DNA of 64,000 nucleotides from Siphonodentalium dalli (GCA_032622095.1 CP136065.1:53747949-53811948); one strand, 5' to 3'; numbered from the stretch's first letter, positions 23,244 to 33,290 are shown. Notes: generated by a model not told the origin, from the sequence alone. Numbers and translations: made by a program.

Positions 23244-24401
23244 ATGGCTCAAATTGTTGATGATATACAAGGTGCGCATTTGAACGTACCCTTACCCGCG
23301 GACGAAGCAAATATGGACGCACCTGTTCAACAACAACAACCGCAAAATCCTCAACCACAACCCGGGCAACAAGGCGACTTAAATGCCGCCTTACATTTGT
23401 TGAGACAAAACGAGCAAATCGGGCTCGTCTTGGCAGGAATCCAGCAGCAATTTGCTGGATTCAATTTGAATCTGGGACAACAAACCAATGCGATTCGTAC
23501 GCAAACCGCCGCGCAAAGCGCGTTGACTTTATCTACAATGGTAGAAAAGTACGAGGGACAACCTCGGAAATTAAGGGAATTCTTAAAACAAATAGACCGG
23601 TATTGTAATATACTCGGTACACCAGAAGAAGAAAGATGGTTAGTCGCACTTCAGCGTACAGGCGGCCCTGTAGCTGAATTTCTCACGCGATATCAACACG
23701 AAAATCAAGGGGTCACGTGGAACCAAATAAAACGCGAACTAACGATTAGATTCGCGGAAATAACAGACAAACATCAGGCTCTTGCAAAAGTAAGAAGCTT
23801 CAAACAAAAAGCAGGGGAAAATATACATATATATGTAGAGGCAGTTCGCCAATTAGCAGTGGATGCTTTCGAGTATGAAGAATTAGCCATCCCTGCAATA
23901 CAACGTCAGTTGGTACAGTATTTCACTGACGGGTTAAATGACACAAACCTCAAGATGAAAATCTTGAGAGAAGATCCACAAACATTGGATCAAGCAGCTT
24001 TCGTAGCTGTGGAGGAATTTAATATCCTTAAACGATTTTCAATGCGTTTCAATCGCACACCGACGAATGAAAACCCATCGGGACAAGAACCGATGGATGT
24101 AAATAGGGTCAAACCAAAAATAGTGCAGTGTAATTACTGTCACAAATTGGGCCACAAATATGAAGCTTGTAGACTCCGCCCAAGACAAAATACACATGTT
24201 CACACAATAAATAACTCTCCTCAACCGCCAACCAAATTTTGTCGAAGCTGTTGGAAGCTAACATATCATGATACTCGTGAATGTTGGTACAAGGACCACT
24301 TGTACGATTATGGGACAACGAACCCAAACTTTAAACGCCGAATGCGTAACGAGTTGGACGAGCAGCAAAACAGAAAACCGAATCCCTCTTTAAACGAGTA
24401 G
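23244..24401 (+). CDS. gag: Gag polyprotein (385 aa)
   Basis: This is the structural protein that packages element RNA into particles. The ATG at 23244 has A at -3 and G at +4. After a Gln/Pro-rich N-terminus (residues 25-45) comes a helical capsid-like region (about 95-270) of the retrotransposon-gag type. Next is a CCHC zinc knuckle with Cys296, Cys299, His304 and Cys309. A second knuckle-like motif spans Cys333-Cys347, with spacing C-x2-C-x5-H-x4-C, one residue longer than usual. The stop TAG is at 24399. The heptamer TTTAAAC at 24389-24395 is in phase for a -1 shift into the next frame. The frame has no breaks. Confidence 0.93.
   Translation: MAQIVDDIQGAHLNVPLPADEANMDAPVQQQQPQNPQPQPGQQGDLNAALHLLRQNEQIGLVLAGIQQQFAGFNLNLGQQTNAIRTQTAAQSALTLSTMVEKYEGQPRKLREFLKQIDRYCNILGTPEEERWLVALQRTGGPVAEFLTRYQHENQGVTWNQIKRELTIRFAEITDKHQALAKVRSFKQKAGENIHIYVEAVRQLAVDAFEYEELAIPAIQRQLVQYFTDGLNDTNLKMKILREDPQTLDQAAFVAVEEFNILKRFSMRFNRTPTNENPSGQEPMDVNRVKPKIVQCNYCHKLGHKYEACRLRPRQNTHVHTINNSPQPPTKFCRSCWKLTYHDTRECWYKDHLYDYGTTNPNFKRRMRNELDEQQNRKPNPSLNE
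24389..24395 (+). promoter_or_regulatory. -1 frameshift slippery site TTTAAAC
   Basis: The heptamer fits X-XXY-YYZ in the gag frame (T-TTA-AAC), and gag stops one codon later. The -1 frame is open from 24350 to 25666, so a slip would extend gag into the basic linker. Six bases downstream, AACCTG (24402-24407) can pair with CGGGTT (24428-24433) across a loop that includes a run of CG dinucleotides. This is a plausible stimulatory stem. UUUAAAC is one of the most efficient known slippery heptamers. Confidence 0.75.
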
Positions 24402-25669
24402 AACCTGTTCGTGAAAAGGCGCGCGCGCGGGTTAACCATATTAAACATAAATCAAAGCCTTACAAAACTGTATCCAATAAAGCACTCTATCCAAATTTAA
24501 CACGTAAAAATTTACCCTCAACGAATGTAATTCCATTAAATTCGCACAGATTTACTAGAACGTATGACAACCGTTACGATTCACATTGTAAAAACATATC
24601 TGGTCATGGGAGTACAAAGCATATACACTATGCCAGACCCACAGTAAAAATGATTGACAACGCGCGACCCAACGCCGACCTTCATGTCAAACCGGTGCAC
24701 CATCACTTGCATTCCGAATTGTCATATGCTGATCGAGTAAAATCGAACAAGAAATCATTGGAGAACACAAATAAGTTAAATAAAGTGAAGAATACTTATG
24801 TCATGGGTCACAAGACGCCAAATACAATTGACACTAAACGTGCGGATCCACGAACGCGAAAATTCGACAACCGTGGGTCTAACTCCCATAAACATGTTAA
24901 ATCACTGAATAATCCGCATAAAATACATGCGAATCGAGAGAGACACTCCATAAATCCGCGATTCGCCTCGCCATGGGATAATAAAACTGAAAAAGCACAG
25001 CAAAACTCGAAAAATAGGAGTTTTCAAAAATCACCTATTGAGTGCCCATTTAAGGGACAAAACACTCAGAAACAACCAAATCAAGTCTACAGTAACTTAT
25101 TACATTACGGGAAATCGAAAAATTCACAAAAACAAAAAATTAAAAAATTTCTGTATGATGGCGACCAAAATGGCCAACAAGATGGCACAAAATTGAAAAA
25201 CACAAAAAATGGAATAAATCAATTTCCAAACAAAAATCTTAGTCCCAAACAACGAATTCCGTATTCCCAAGGTCAAACGAACTCAAACAAGACTGAACAT
25301 CGTAATAAAACTCAAAAACTTAAAAATCAGCCCAATTTTCAAATTTCTTATCCAAACAACAGGTATAGTGTACTGGAACAAGACTATTGTCCTCCAGACT
25401 ATACAAATATACATGTGCCTGATAGTCCAATGCCTTCAAGGCCACAACACCGTCGTAAAACAAAGGATTTTATGAAAAATCAAAATTCCAACTGCAAGTT
25501 CAAACTTGTTGAGAATAATGATAAATACAATGTACTTAAAATGAAATTACCCAAACCGAATGTACGGTACACAAAACACAATAAACCGACTAGTAAAACT
25601 GCTAAAATAGTTGAAAAGTATCATAAAACAAATGATGTTGCAAATCAACTTAAAGATAGAAAAGAATAG
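24396..25669 (+). CDS. Basic Lys/Asn-rich linker between gag and pol
   Basis: About 424 codons lie in the -1 frame relative to gag. The first ATG is at 24650, but the frame is open from 24350, so entry by frameshifting is likely. The protein is strongly basic and rich in Lys, Asn, His, Gln and Pro. It has no recognised enzyme domain, apart from a short 'ELSYADRVKS' motif near the ATG and two related motifs, NRYSVLEQ and DKYNVLKM, toward the end. It could bind RNA or extend nucleocapsid. It stops at TAG 25667-25669, and the same frame continues openly into pol. Long basic linkers here are not standard in gypsy elements. Confidence 0.7.
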
Positions 25670-25694
25670 TTAAACCAAGTTAAAAAGTTAACTA
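25667..25694 (+). promoter_or_regulatory. In-frame UAG with small hairpin
   Basis: The only stop between the linker and pol is TAG at 25667-25669. TAGTTAA (25667-25673) is the perfect complement of TTAACTA (25688-25694), a 7-bp AT-rich stem with a 14-base loop that includes the stop itself. This may be a readthrough stop like the gag-pol UAG of murine leukaemia virus. Alternatively it may be a mutation, with pol started at the ATG at 25721. The stem is weak. Confidence 0.45.
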
Positions 25695-25720
25695 AAGCAA
25701 GCAAGCAAACAGATACTCAA

Positions 25721-28700
25721 ATGAAACATACCATACATGGTCGTGGAGTCTCTCATAACCCCAAATCAAATAAAAATGGTAAAACTTCTGAAAAATTCAA
25801 AAATGAAACATCCAAAGAAGTGAATGTTACAGGTACGCCTGTGCCATCCTCAATATTGCTTCAAATAGGCAAACAACGTGTTCGTGCCCTTTGTGATACT
25901 GGAGCACAGTGCTCCATACTTAGCAACCGTTTATATAAACAAATCACAAATAGACCCAAACTTAACAGAAGGAAGGATAATTTGACTTCAGTCACAGGAA
26001 GTGAACTCAAATGTATCGGTCAAATTGAATTACCTTTCAAAGTTAGTGGGTTAAAGATGAAACATGATTTTTATATTGTGGAAAATATGACCCGCAATAT
26101 AATCTTAGGTACTGACTGGATGGTTCAAAACTGTGTGCGAATATTCTTCGACTTACAATGTTTGAAGATTAATCATCGCATCGTTCCAATGGTACCTGAC
26201 TTAGAGATTGCAAGCCTTGTTAGACTTAAGAAGGAAGCACTTCTCAAGCCCCAGAGTTGTCTCTTAACTTGTGCTCACATCGTTGGCGGATGTGGCTTAT
26301 TCGACACTAACCTGTTACAAGTTAGTTCTCTGGATCATGGGTTCTTGTCTGAACAACCCGGCTTGAACTTAAGTGATGCAGTCATTAATGTTAATGACCT
26401 TACTTCTTTAGGCAGCATCCCTGTATACCTTGTCAATGATACTGACAAGTTCTATAAACTTAGAAAGGGATGTGTCTTAGGCAAGGTTGAACCTCTTGAG
26501 ACAGCTCAGATTTCTGAAGTCTCCCAGTCACCCACTCAGTCATTTTCCCGTGACACCAAGCCATCAAAAATTAATTATGCTGAGGTTGATGTGCCCTCAG
26601 ATAAGAAACAAATAATCACAGATCTTCTTAAAAGTAATGAAGGTCTCTTTGCTGCAACTGATGCAGACCTAACCTTTACTGACACAGTAAAGATGAAAAT
26701 AGATACACAAGGTAATGCACCCATCAAGTGCCAACCATACCGTGTTCCATTGGCTAAAAAGCAGATCATGGACCAGGCAATTGATGATATGCTTGAATCA
26801 GATATCATTACCCCTGCTAGATCACCATGGTCCTTTCCTTGCTTACTTGTGGGCAAGAAAGATGGTTCATCAAGATTTTGTGTTGACTTTCGTAAGCTCA
26901 ATGCTATTACTAAACCAATTACTTGGCCACTCCCGGTCATTGATGACATATTGAATTCTCTAAATGGCTCTAAATACCTGACAGCGCTTGATCTTAAGTC
27001 AGGCTACTGGCAAATCTTATTAGATGAAGATGCCCGTGAAAAGTCTACATTTACTTGCCATAGAGGGACCTATTCTTTCAAGGTAATGAGTTTCGGTCTT
27101 TCAAATGCCCCAAGTTTGTTTCAAGAGCTAATGTCCGTCGTCTTAGAAGGACTACAAGATCGCTCATTAGCCTACTTAGACGATATTTTGATATTTTCGC
27201 CGACGGAGGCTCAACATCGTAAAGACATTCAAACTGTCTTCGATCGCCTTCAACAACATAAATTGAAACTCAAATTGAAAAAGTGTAAGTTTTTCCAAAC
27301 TGAGACCAAGTACTTAGGTTTTGTTATTAACTCAGATGGTGTCAAACCCGACCTTGATAAAGTCAAGGCCATTCGAGATGTTCCACCACCTACCAATATT
27401 AAAGGAGTTAGATCATTTATGGGAATGACATCATACTATCGTCGTTTCATTCCTGGTTTTAGCGCCATCGCTACACCTCTGATTAATCTCACTAAAAAGT
27501 ATTCAAAGTTTAAATGGACTGATGAATGCCAAAGAAGCTTTGATACCATGAAATCAAAACTAACTGGAGTATCTTATCTTGCATACCCAGACGTCAACAA
27601 ACCATATTGGTTATATACTGATGCCTCTGACAATTGTATCGGGGCATGTCTTACTCAACCTTATGAAGACCCAAGTCTTGATCCCACCATCGCTGGTGAA
27701 TTGGAAAGACCAATCTATTTCCTCTCACACAAACTTAGTGATACTCAACGCCGCTGGGCCACAATTGAAAAGGAATGCTTCGCCATTCACTATGCCCTTC
27801 GAAAGTTTGATCATTACTTATCAAATGCTCAGTTTACCATTCGTACTGACCACAAACCTCTTGAACATCTTCTTAAAGGCCCTCTTAGTGCCAATAAGAA
27901 ACTTCAGAATTGGGCACTGGATATTGCTGGCTATAATTGCCAGATTGAATACATACCAGGTCCTTCGAATCTCTGTGCAGACTGGCTCTCTCGTCCACCT
28001 GCACCTTCTCCGTTAAATCCTCATACTGATACTGATTCCTCAGATGGTGAAGACATTCCTGAGATCTGTGATAAGGCTTATCAAGTGACAGCCATAAATT
28101 CTAACAAATTTGAACCCAAAGAATTTGCTAAGTGCATAATTCCTCCTGATGACTTACCTCGTCAATCTCAACTCACACATGTTGATTTCAACATGACTCT
28201 AGAACAAGATAAAGACGCTGAGATAGTAGAGCTTAAGAAACAATATAATTGCAACAATCCACCCCCCTCCATTTGGGAAAAATACATACTTATCAATGAC
28301 ATCTTGCATTATATTAGTCATGCCAAGGATGACCCTGTTCTTCGCATGTGCATTCCATCTCATTTACAAGCTCACATTATGCAACAGTACCACGATGATA
28401 ATGGGCATCTCGGTACCGATAAAATGTTTTCCTCAATCAAATCCAAGTATTATTGGAAGAATCTTTACAAAGATATATATGCATATTGTGAAAAATGCAT
28501 TCCCTGCCAAAGTCGAAAACTTCAGAAAAAGAAATCACCTCTTCAAGAAACAGACATAGCACCTTACCCCTTCGCTAAAATTGGTCTCGATTTAAGTGGA
28601 CCCTACCCTAAGACGTTAAGTGGGAACGTCTACATCGTCACTTTCATCGACCTCTATAGTGGTTGGCCAGAAAGTTTTGCAGTACCAGACAAATCTGCCT

Positions 28701-29869
28701 CCACTATTGCCAATTTGTTACTCAGTGAGATTTTTCCTCGTTTCTCAGCACCGCTGGAACTGGTAACTGATAATGGCACCGAGAATATTAATCAAGTCAT
28801 GCATGATGTCTTAGAAGAACTTCGTATTCATCACGTCACTTCTTCTTATTATCATCCTCAGAGTAACGCCAAAGTTGAACGCGTTCACCGGACTATGCAT
28901 GACATTCTTTCCAAGTTGCTTAAGAATCAACTTGAGACATGGGATCTGTATCTTCCCCAAACACTGGCTAGTATACGATTCAGTGTGAATGAATCTACTA
29001 AATACTCGCCATTCTACCTGCTATATCAACGCGACCCCATTTTACCAATTGACAATTTGCTCCGCCCTCATCACAAGTATGTGGGTGAAGACTTTCACAA
29101 GGTCGCACTTCAAGAAATGCATCGTTCATTTCGTTTGATGCATCGTCATCTACAGTCTGCTAAAAAGCGACAGAAAACCTACCAAGATAAGAAGGCGACC
29201 GATAACTCTTTTGAAGTGGGCGACCCTGTCTATTATAAAGACAATCGCACCAAAAATAAGTTAGCCCTTAAGTGGCAACCATATTTTCGCGTCATTGAAA
29301 AGCGGTCCCCTGTTTCATACCGCATCCGTAATCAACTTACAGGTCGTGTGACTAAGAGTCATGCTGACCTCCTCCGCAGAGCTGCCATAGATTGGACTCT
29401 GCCTGTCAAAACTGACAAAGAAGCTGCTGTCAGAGCGCAGCGCTATGTTGTACCCCCCTCCTCATCTGATTCTGACTCCGACTCCGAGGATAACATACCT
29501 CTTCAGCGTCTTCGTACAATGAAACGCCAGGTCAGATCAGATTCGGAGGACGAAGACGATATACCCCTTAACGAGCTTCGCACCAAGATGCGTGCTCGTA
29601 AACTAGCTCAAGAGGCTCAGAATGATTATAATGCCTCTACTGAAGAGTACAGTGATGATATGCACAATGCATATAACGCATCTACCGACGATTATGATGT
29701 ACCTCCCAATCTGGGATTACAAGACATCACCATGGCTGCAGACATTGAATCTGTTCATGCCAAATTATCAACAGCAGAGGACGACTCAGCTGAATCTCAG
29801 TTTGAACCTGGTCGCCTGCTTACCATTGAACCCCTGACAGTTATCCCCCTTCTAGAGACTGATCTCTAA
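25721..29869 (+). CDS. pol: Pol: protease, RT, RNase H, integrase (1382 aa)
   Basis: Ty3/gypsy-type Pol, which matures proteins, copies RNA to DNA and integrates it. Numbered from the ATG at 25721 (the frame is open from 25670), it shows: aspartic protease motif DTGA at 59-62; RT with 'TALDLKSGYWQI' and the catalytic YLDD at 485-488; RNase H with 'YTDASD' (Asp634); integrase zinc finger His891, His896, Cys923, Cys926; and catalytic Asp957, Asp1017 and Glu1053 with the canonical D-D-35-E spacing. No chromodomain is seen. The C-terminus (about 1240-1382) is acidic, with two copies of an 'IPLxxLRT' motif and two of YNAST. The frame is intact. It is probably made by frameshift plus readthrough from gag. 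Confidence 0.95.
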   Translation: MKHTIHGRGVSHNPKSNKNGKTSEKFKNETSKEVNVTGTPVPSSILLQIGKQRVRALCDTGAQCSILSNRLYKQITNRPKLNRRKDNLTSVTGSELKCIGQIELPFKVSGLKMKHDFYIVENMTRNIILGTDWMVQNCVRIFFDLQCLKINHRIVPMVPDLEIASLVRLKKEALLKPQSCLLTCAHIVGGCGLFDTNLLQVSSLDHGFLSEQPGLNLSDAVINVNDLTSLGSIPVYLVNDTDKFYKLRKGCVLGKVEPLETAQISEVSQSPTQSFSRDTKPSKINYAEVDVPSDKKQIITDLLKSNEGLFAATDADLTFTDTVKMKIDTQGNAPIKCQPYRVPLAKKQIMDQAIDDMLESDIITPARSPWSFPCLLVGKKDGSSRFCVDFRKLNAITKPITWPLPVIDDILNSLNGSKYLTALDLKSGYWQILLDEDAREKSTFTCHRGTYSFKVMSFGLSNAPSLFQELMSVVLEGLQDRSLAYLDDILIFSPTEAQHRKDIQTVFDRLQQHKLKLKLKKCKFFQTETKYLGFVINSDGVKPDLDKVKAIRDVPPPTNIKGVRSFMGMTSYYRRFIPGFSAIATPLINLTKKYSKFKWTDECQRSFDTMKSKLTGVSYLAYPDVNKPYWLYTDASDNCIGACLTQPYEDPSLDPTIAGELERPIYFLSHKLSDTQRRWATIEKECFAIHYALRKFDHYLSNAQFTIRTDHKPLEHLLKGPLSANKKLQNWALDIAGYNCQIEYIPGPSNLCADWLSRPPAPSPLNPHTDTDSSDGEDIPEICDKAYQVTAINSNKFEPKEFAKCIIPPDDLPRQSQLTHVDFNMTLEQDKDAEIVELKKQYNCNNPPPSIWEKYILINDILHYISHAKDDPVLRMCIPSHLQAHIMQQYHDDNGHLGTDKMFSSIKSKYYWKNLYKDIYAYCEKCIPCQSRKLQKKKSPLQETDIAPYPFAKIGLDLSGPYPKTLSGNVYIVTFIDLYSGWPESFAVPDKSASTIANLLLSEIFPRFSAPLELVTDNGTENINQVMHDVLEELRIHHVTSSYYHPQSNAKVERVHRTMHDILSKLLKNQLETWDLYLPQTLASIRFSVNESTKYSPFYLLYQRDPILPIDNLLRPHHKYVGEDFHKVALQEMHRSFRLMHRHLQSAKKRQKTYQDKKATDNSFEVGDPVYYKDNRTKNKLALKWQPYFRVIEKRSPVSYRIRNQLTGRVTKSHADLLRRAAIDWTLPVKTDKEAAVRAQRYVVPPSSSDSDSDSEDNIPLQRLRTMKRQVRSDSEDEDDIPLNELRTKMRARKLAQEAQNDYNASTEEYSDDMHNAYNASTDDYDVPPNLGLQDITMAADIESVHAKLSTAEDDSAESQFEPGRLLTIEPLTVIPLLETDL

Positions 29870-30548
29870 ATATCTGACTACACCGTCAAATAGTCTGTTG
29901 TTCCCTTTTCCATTAATGGATATGGATTAGCCGAAATCACATGCATTTCTACTGCATGTCCTTGATTATTTACAAGGTCCCATTAATGGCCGAGCTTATT
30001 CCGCGGTTTGTTTATCCCCGCTGCTCATTTATTCTTTGCCTTCTTTAGCTCTGCTAAAGAATTCCTTGTTAGGGAGGATTGTGCAGCGTTGACATGTGCG
30101 ACGGCACGGTGTTGACCTGTATACGTCTTTGGAAGAATTGACCTGAGTACGTCTGTCACGTACACCTCTTCAGAAGACCTGTCCTCTTTCAAACAAATAT
30201 CAAACAAATATTTTTTTTGTCTGAACTCCTCCCTGTGACTGCAGTCTGATTCCTTCTTTGTAAAAATAGATAGGTGTAAAAGTAAGAAGGGAAATTTGAT
30301 TTTATTGACTTAACTTTAAATAGTACCATTGCACGCCTGAAATTCGCCAATCTAAATAATACCATAGATAGGAATGTTTGAATTAATATTAGTTTTTGGA
30401 GAAGTGCACATCTCCAACAACGAGTGTATTTAAGTTAAGTAACTAGTTACAATTACAAGGATAACAAAGGCAACCAGACACAACAACTAGACATACCCCA
30501 ACCCTAACCTACGAGATCACTCTAATCATGTGACTCTTCTATTTTCAG
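29870..30548 (+). other. pol-env spacer with splice acceptor
   Basis: About 680 bases with no supported gene. At the right end, the pyrimidine-rich 'tgactcttctattttcag' gives a strong acceptor ending at 30548. The env frame is open from 30491 (after TAG at 30488-30490) but contains no ATG near there. Confidence 0.7.
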
Positions 30549-32647
30549 CAATACTAGTACTCTGTGTGACCTTAATCTCACTAGAATTAGGTCAAACGAA
30601 TAGCATTATTGTGACGCGACATAATGTGATTTTCCAAAAACTTAAAGATATATATATGACCAATGCAGATTGGACAATAGGTTTCGTAGTAAACTTAGAA
30701 CCATTTCAAAACTACTTGAAATCCCTGTCAAGACAAATAAAAATAGCTCGAAAAGAGTTGGACCGAACAAAGTTAAAAACAATACAAACAAACGGACATG
30801 AGTCGTTTAACTTGACAGGTACAACTAAACAATTCGACGATCTCTTCGCGAGTTTCAGTGAAAACTTAGAGATACTGAACACCGAATACTTAGAAGTTGT
30901 TTCGCAATTTGTCGAATACAAAACGCTTCACGATGACTCGCCGCATAAGATTAAAAGGTCGCTGCTCCCCTTCATAGGAGAAGGATTATCCTGGCTGTTT
31001 GGAACAGTCAGTGAGAGCGACCTCAATAATATTAATAATAATATTAATAAATTGGCTAATAATCAACGAAAAATTGAGCACACTCTCAAAGAAAGTTTTA
31101 GCCTAATGGACGTCTCCCGGAATTACATCCGTGAAAATAGAATGAAAACTAATCAGTTGGTTGAAACAGTTAAATATATTCAGCATGTACTCACTGAGGC
31201 ATTCAACAAGCAATCACACAAATTAACGACATTGGAATATTACGCTAATTTGCATAATCATATTGACCTAAGAATTACAGAGATAAATCAAATGATTACT
31301 GCTGCTAGATTTCATGTAGAACACATGCATACGCAAATAAGTATCTTAACTACCAAACGAATTGCTCCAAGTGTGGTTCGTATTAATACCTTACGACGAG
31401 TGTTATCTGACTTGGACAAACATCTTCCAGATCATCTTAAATTACCCTTTGATCCCAACACTGAATTGTGGAAGTATTATCAAAACTTTAAGTGTTCTAC
31501 TCTGTTGACAAACAGTCGACTAATTGTACTAGTGAAAATTCCTCTGATCAACATAAGGAACAAATTTGAACTCTTTAAGATTCATTCGTTCCCATACACA
31601 CCTAATAACAAATCTTTATCTTCGGATTTAAGACAAATGATTGCTGAATATCGGTTTGACCATAAACACTTAATAATAAATGCTGGTCGTACTCAATTCA
31701 TAACATTACCCGATAACTCGCTCTGCTTAATGAATCCATTGCCATTCTGTCCTTTTGATGGTGTTATTCGAACGCTTTACAACGATAAACCATGCCCTAT
31801 AGCATTACTCATGAATGACACGAGGTCAATAAAAGACCAGTGCATTATAGAAGTGCAACCGAGCGTTAAACTACCATATGTCAGAAATGTAAACACTGGA
31901 CTCTTTGTCATTAGCTTAGCTAAACCTATAACTTTCTCGGTAATGTGTAAAGATTATGTAAGTTCTCAAGAAGTGACATTATTTCCGCCTATTGGATTAT
32001 TAACTTTACAACCTACGTGTATCGCTTCTGCCCCGAATGTGAAAATTGAGAGTCACTTCTCAGGTGACAACTCTCAGCTTATAAATGCGTTTGATAACGA
32101 GATTCTTCCTAAATTTAATCTTTCCAAGTTCTACCTTTGGAAACCTGTCTTGGACAGAATTGATCGTTTTAGGAATTTTACATTACCAATCGCATTAAAA
32201 GGTGTTACTAAAATACCTTTACATCAGTTAATTGATTCATTGGACAAACTGGAAAGCATAACACCCCTTAATTCGGAAATTCCAAAATATGTTTATGTAA
32301 TTATAATTGTGGCAATGTTAGCTTCGGTGCTTGCCCTCTGTCGTTACCGGAATAAAGTTATGTCCCTCTTATGCAAACATAAACGCCGCAATAGGCGCCA
32401 TAACGTCAGATTTGGGTCACTAGGTGTACGTGAAGACGCAGGTACCTTGAACGAAGAACCAACCACGTCTTCATCACTTGCATCAGAAACCAAGCGATCA
32501 GCCGAATCGCCATCCACTCCTGTAACTATCAAACGTACCAAAATTCACCTAACTGAAAATGATATTGCCTATTTACAGCAGCACCAACTCATGGAACTGC
32601 CAGAACTGATTACCACTGACGAAGCTTCTTCAACATCTACCTTATAA
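30549..32647 (+). CDS. env: Envelope fusion-type glycoprotein
   Basis: A membrane glycoprotein expected to mediate fusion; its layout resembles baculovirus F and errantivirus env proteins. The start is set at the splice acceptor, because the frame has no ATG until about 40 codons in. The leader ATG would supply it and create a hydrophobic signal-like N-terminus. Counting codons from 30530, a furin-type site KIKR ends at residue 143. A hydrophobic, Gly-containing fusion-peptide-like stretch follows ('SLLPFIGEGLSWLFGT'), then a long Asn/Leu heptad region. A transmembrane segment lies at about 587-606 and an unusually long, basic-then-Ser/Thr-rich tail at 607-705. The frame has no stops or shifts. 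Confidence 0.85.
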
Positions 32648-32651
32648 GAAA

Positions 32652-33290
32652 ATGTCCAAAATCAACGTTGTCATCTTCGGATCCAGCCATATTCAACGAC
32701 TGGCTCAACATTTACTATCAACGGAGAAGAAGATGACGCTATATCCCAACAACTTCCGCAGAGCATTGGACTTAGTCGACCCCAATATTACAGTAACTAT
32801 GTATGGTATTAGTGGATTGCGACTCCACGACCTACAAACGTCAACCATCAGCCAACTACAACAACTACGTCCGTCCATAATAATAATAATGTGTGGAGGC
32901 AATGACCTCTCCTCTAGGTCAGTAGAAGATACATACTACGACCTAACCCAACTAATCCACAAACTACAAGACCCAACTCCTACCAAAATAATTGTCTGCG
33001 AGCTACTTCAGAGAAGAAAAGTCCGACTTCCAGGTCCAGAAAAGAACACCAGTACTCGCAGTAGCGATGTCAATCAATATAATGACCGTGTGAGTCAATT
33101 AAACCAATTACTTCGGAGCGGGTTACATAAAAATTACCCAGCAGCATATTACTGGCCGCTTCGAAGACTATCCACCTTCGTTGAGGAATCAGCCTTGAAT
33201 CATGATAAAGTTCACCTCAACGAAGAAGGAAATATCCGACTATCCCGGAATATAAAACATGCGATTGTGTTCGCATTAACACATTCATAA
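32652..33290 (+). CDS. SGNH (GDSL-like) hydrolase, 212 aa
   Basis: A predicted esterase or lipase-type hydrolase. All four conserved blocks can be seen: GSSH at 10-13 (nucleophile Ser12), Gly52/Gly55 after a beta strand, GGND at 82-85 (Asn84), and DKVH at 185-188 (Asp185, His188). The length, ~210 aa, is typical of a bare SGNH domain. No signal peptide is seen. The ATG at 32652 lies 4 bases after the env stop, so it could be translated by reinitiation from the spliced env mRNA. It is the last gene of the element and is uninterrupted. SGNH domains are known in ORF1 of some CR1-type LINEs; after env in an LTR element I do not recognise precedent. The substrate is unknown. Confidence 0.85.
   Translation: MSKINVVIFGSSHIQRLAQHLLSTEKKMTLYPNNFRRALDLVDPNITVTMYGISGLRLHDLQTSTISQLQQLRPSIIIIMCGGNDLSSRSVEDTYYDLTQLIHKLQDPTPTKIIVCELLQRRKVRLPGPEKNTSTRSSDVNQYNDRVSQLNQLLRSGLHKNYPAAYYWPLRRLSTFVEESALNHDKVHLNEEGNIRLSRNIKHAIVFALTHS

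Noticed and set aside
26575-26949. 124-codon minus-strand frame in pol
   Set aside because: It is a shadow of the protease/RT coding sequence on the other strand.
30025-30207. 60-codon minus-strand frame between pol and env
   Set aside because: Short, no motif, opposite strand to all element genes, and inside the probable env intron.
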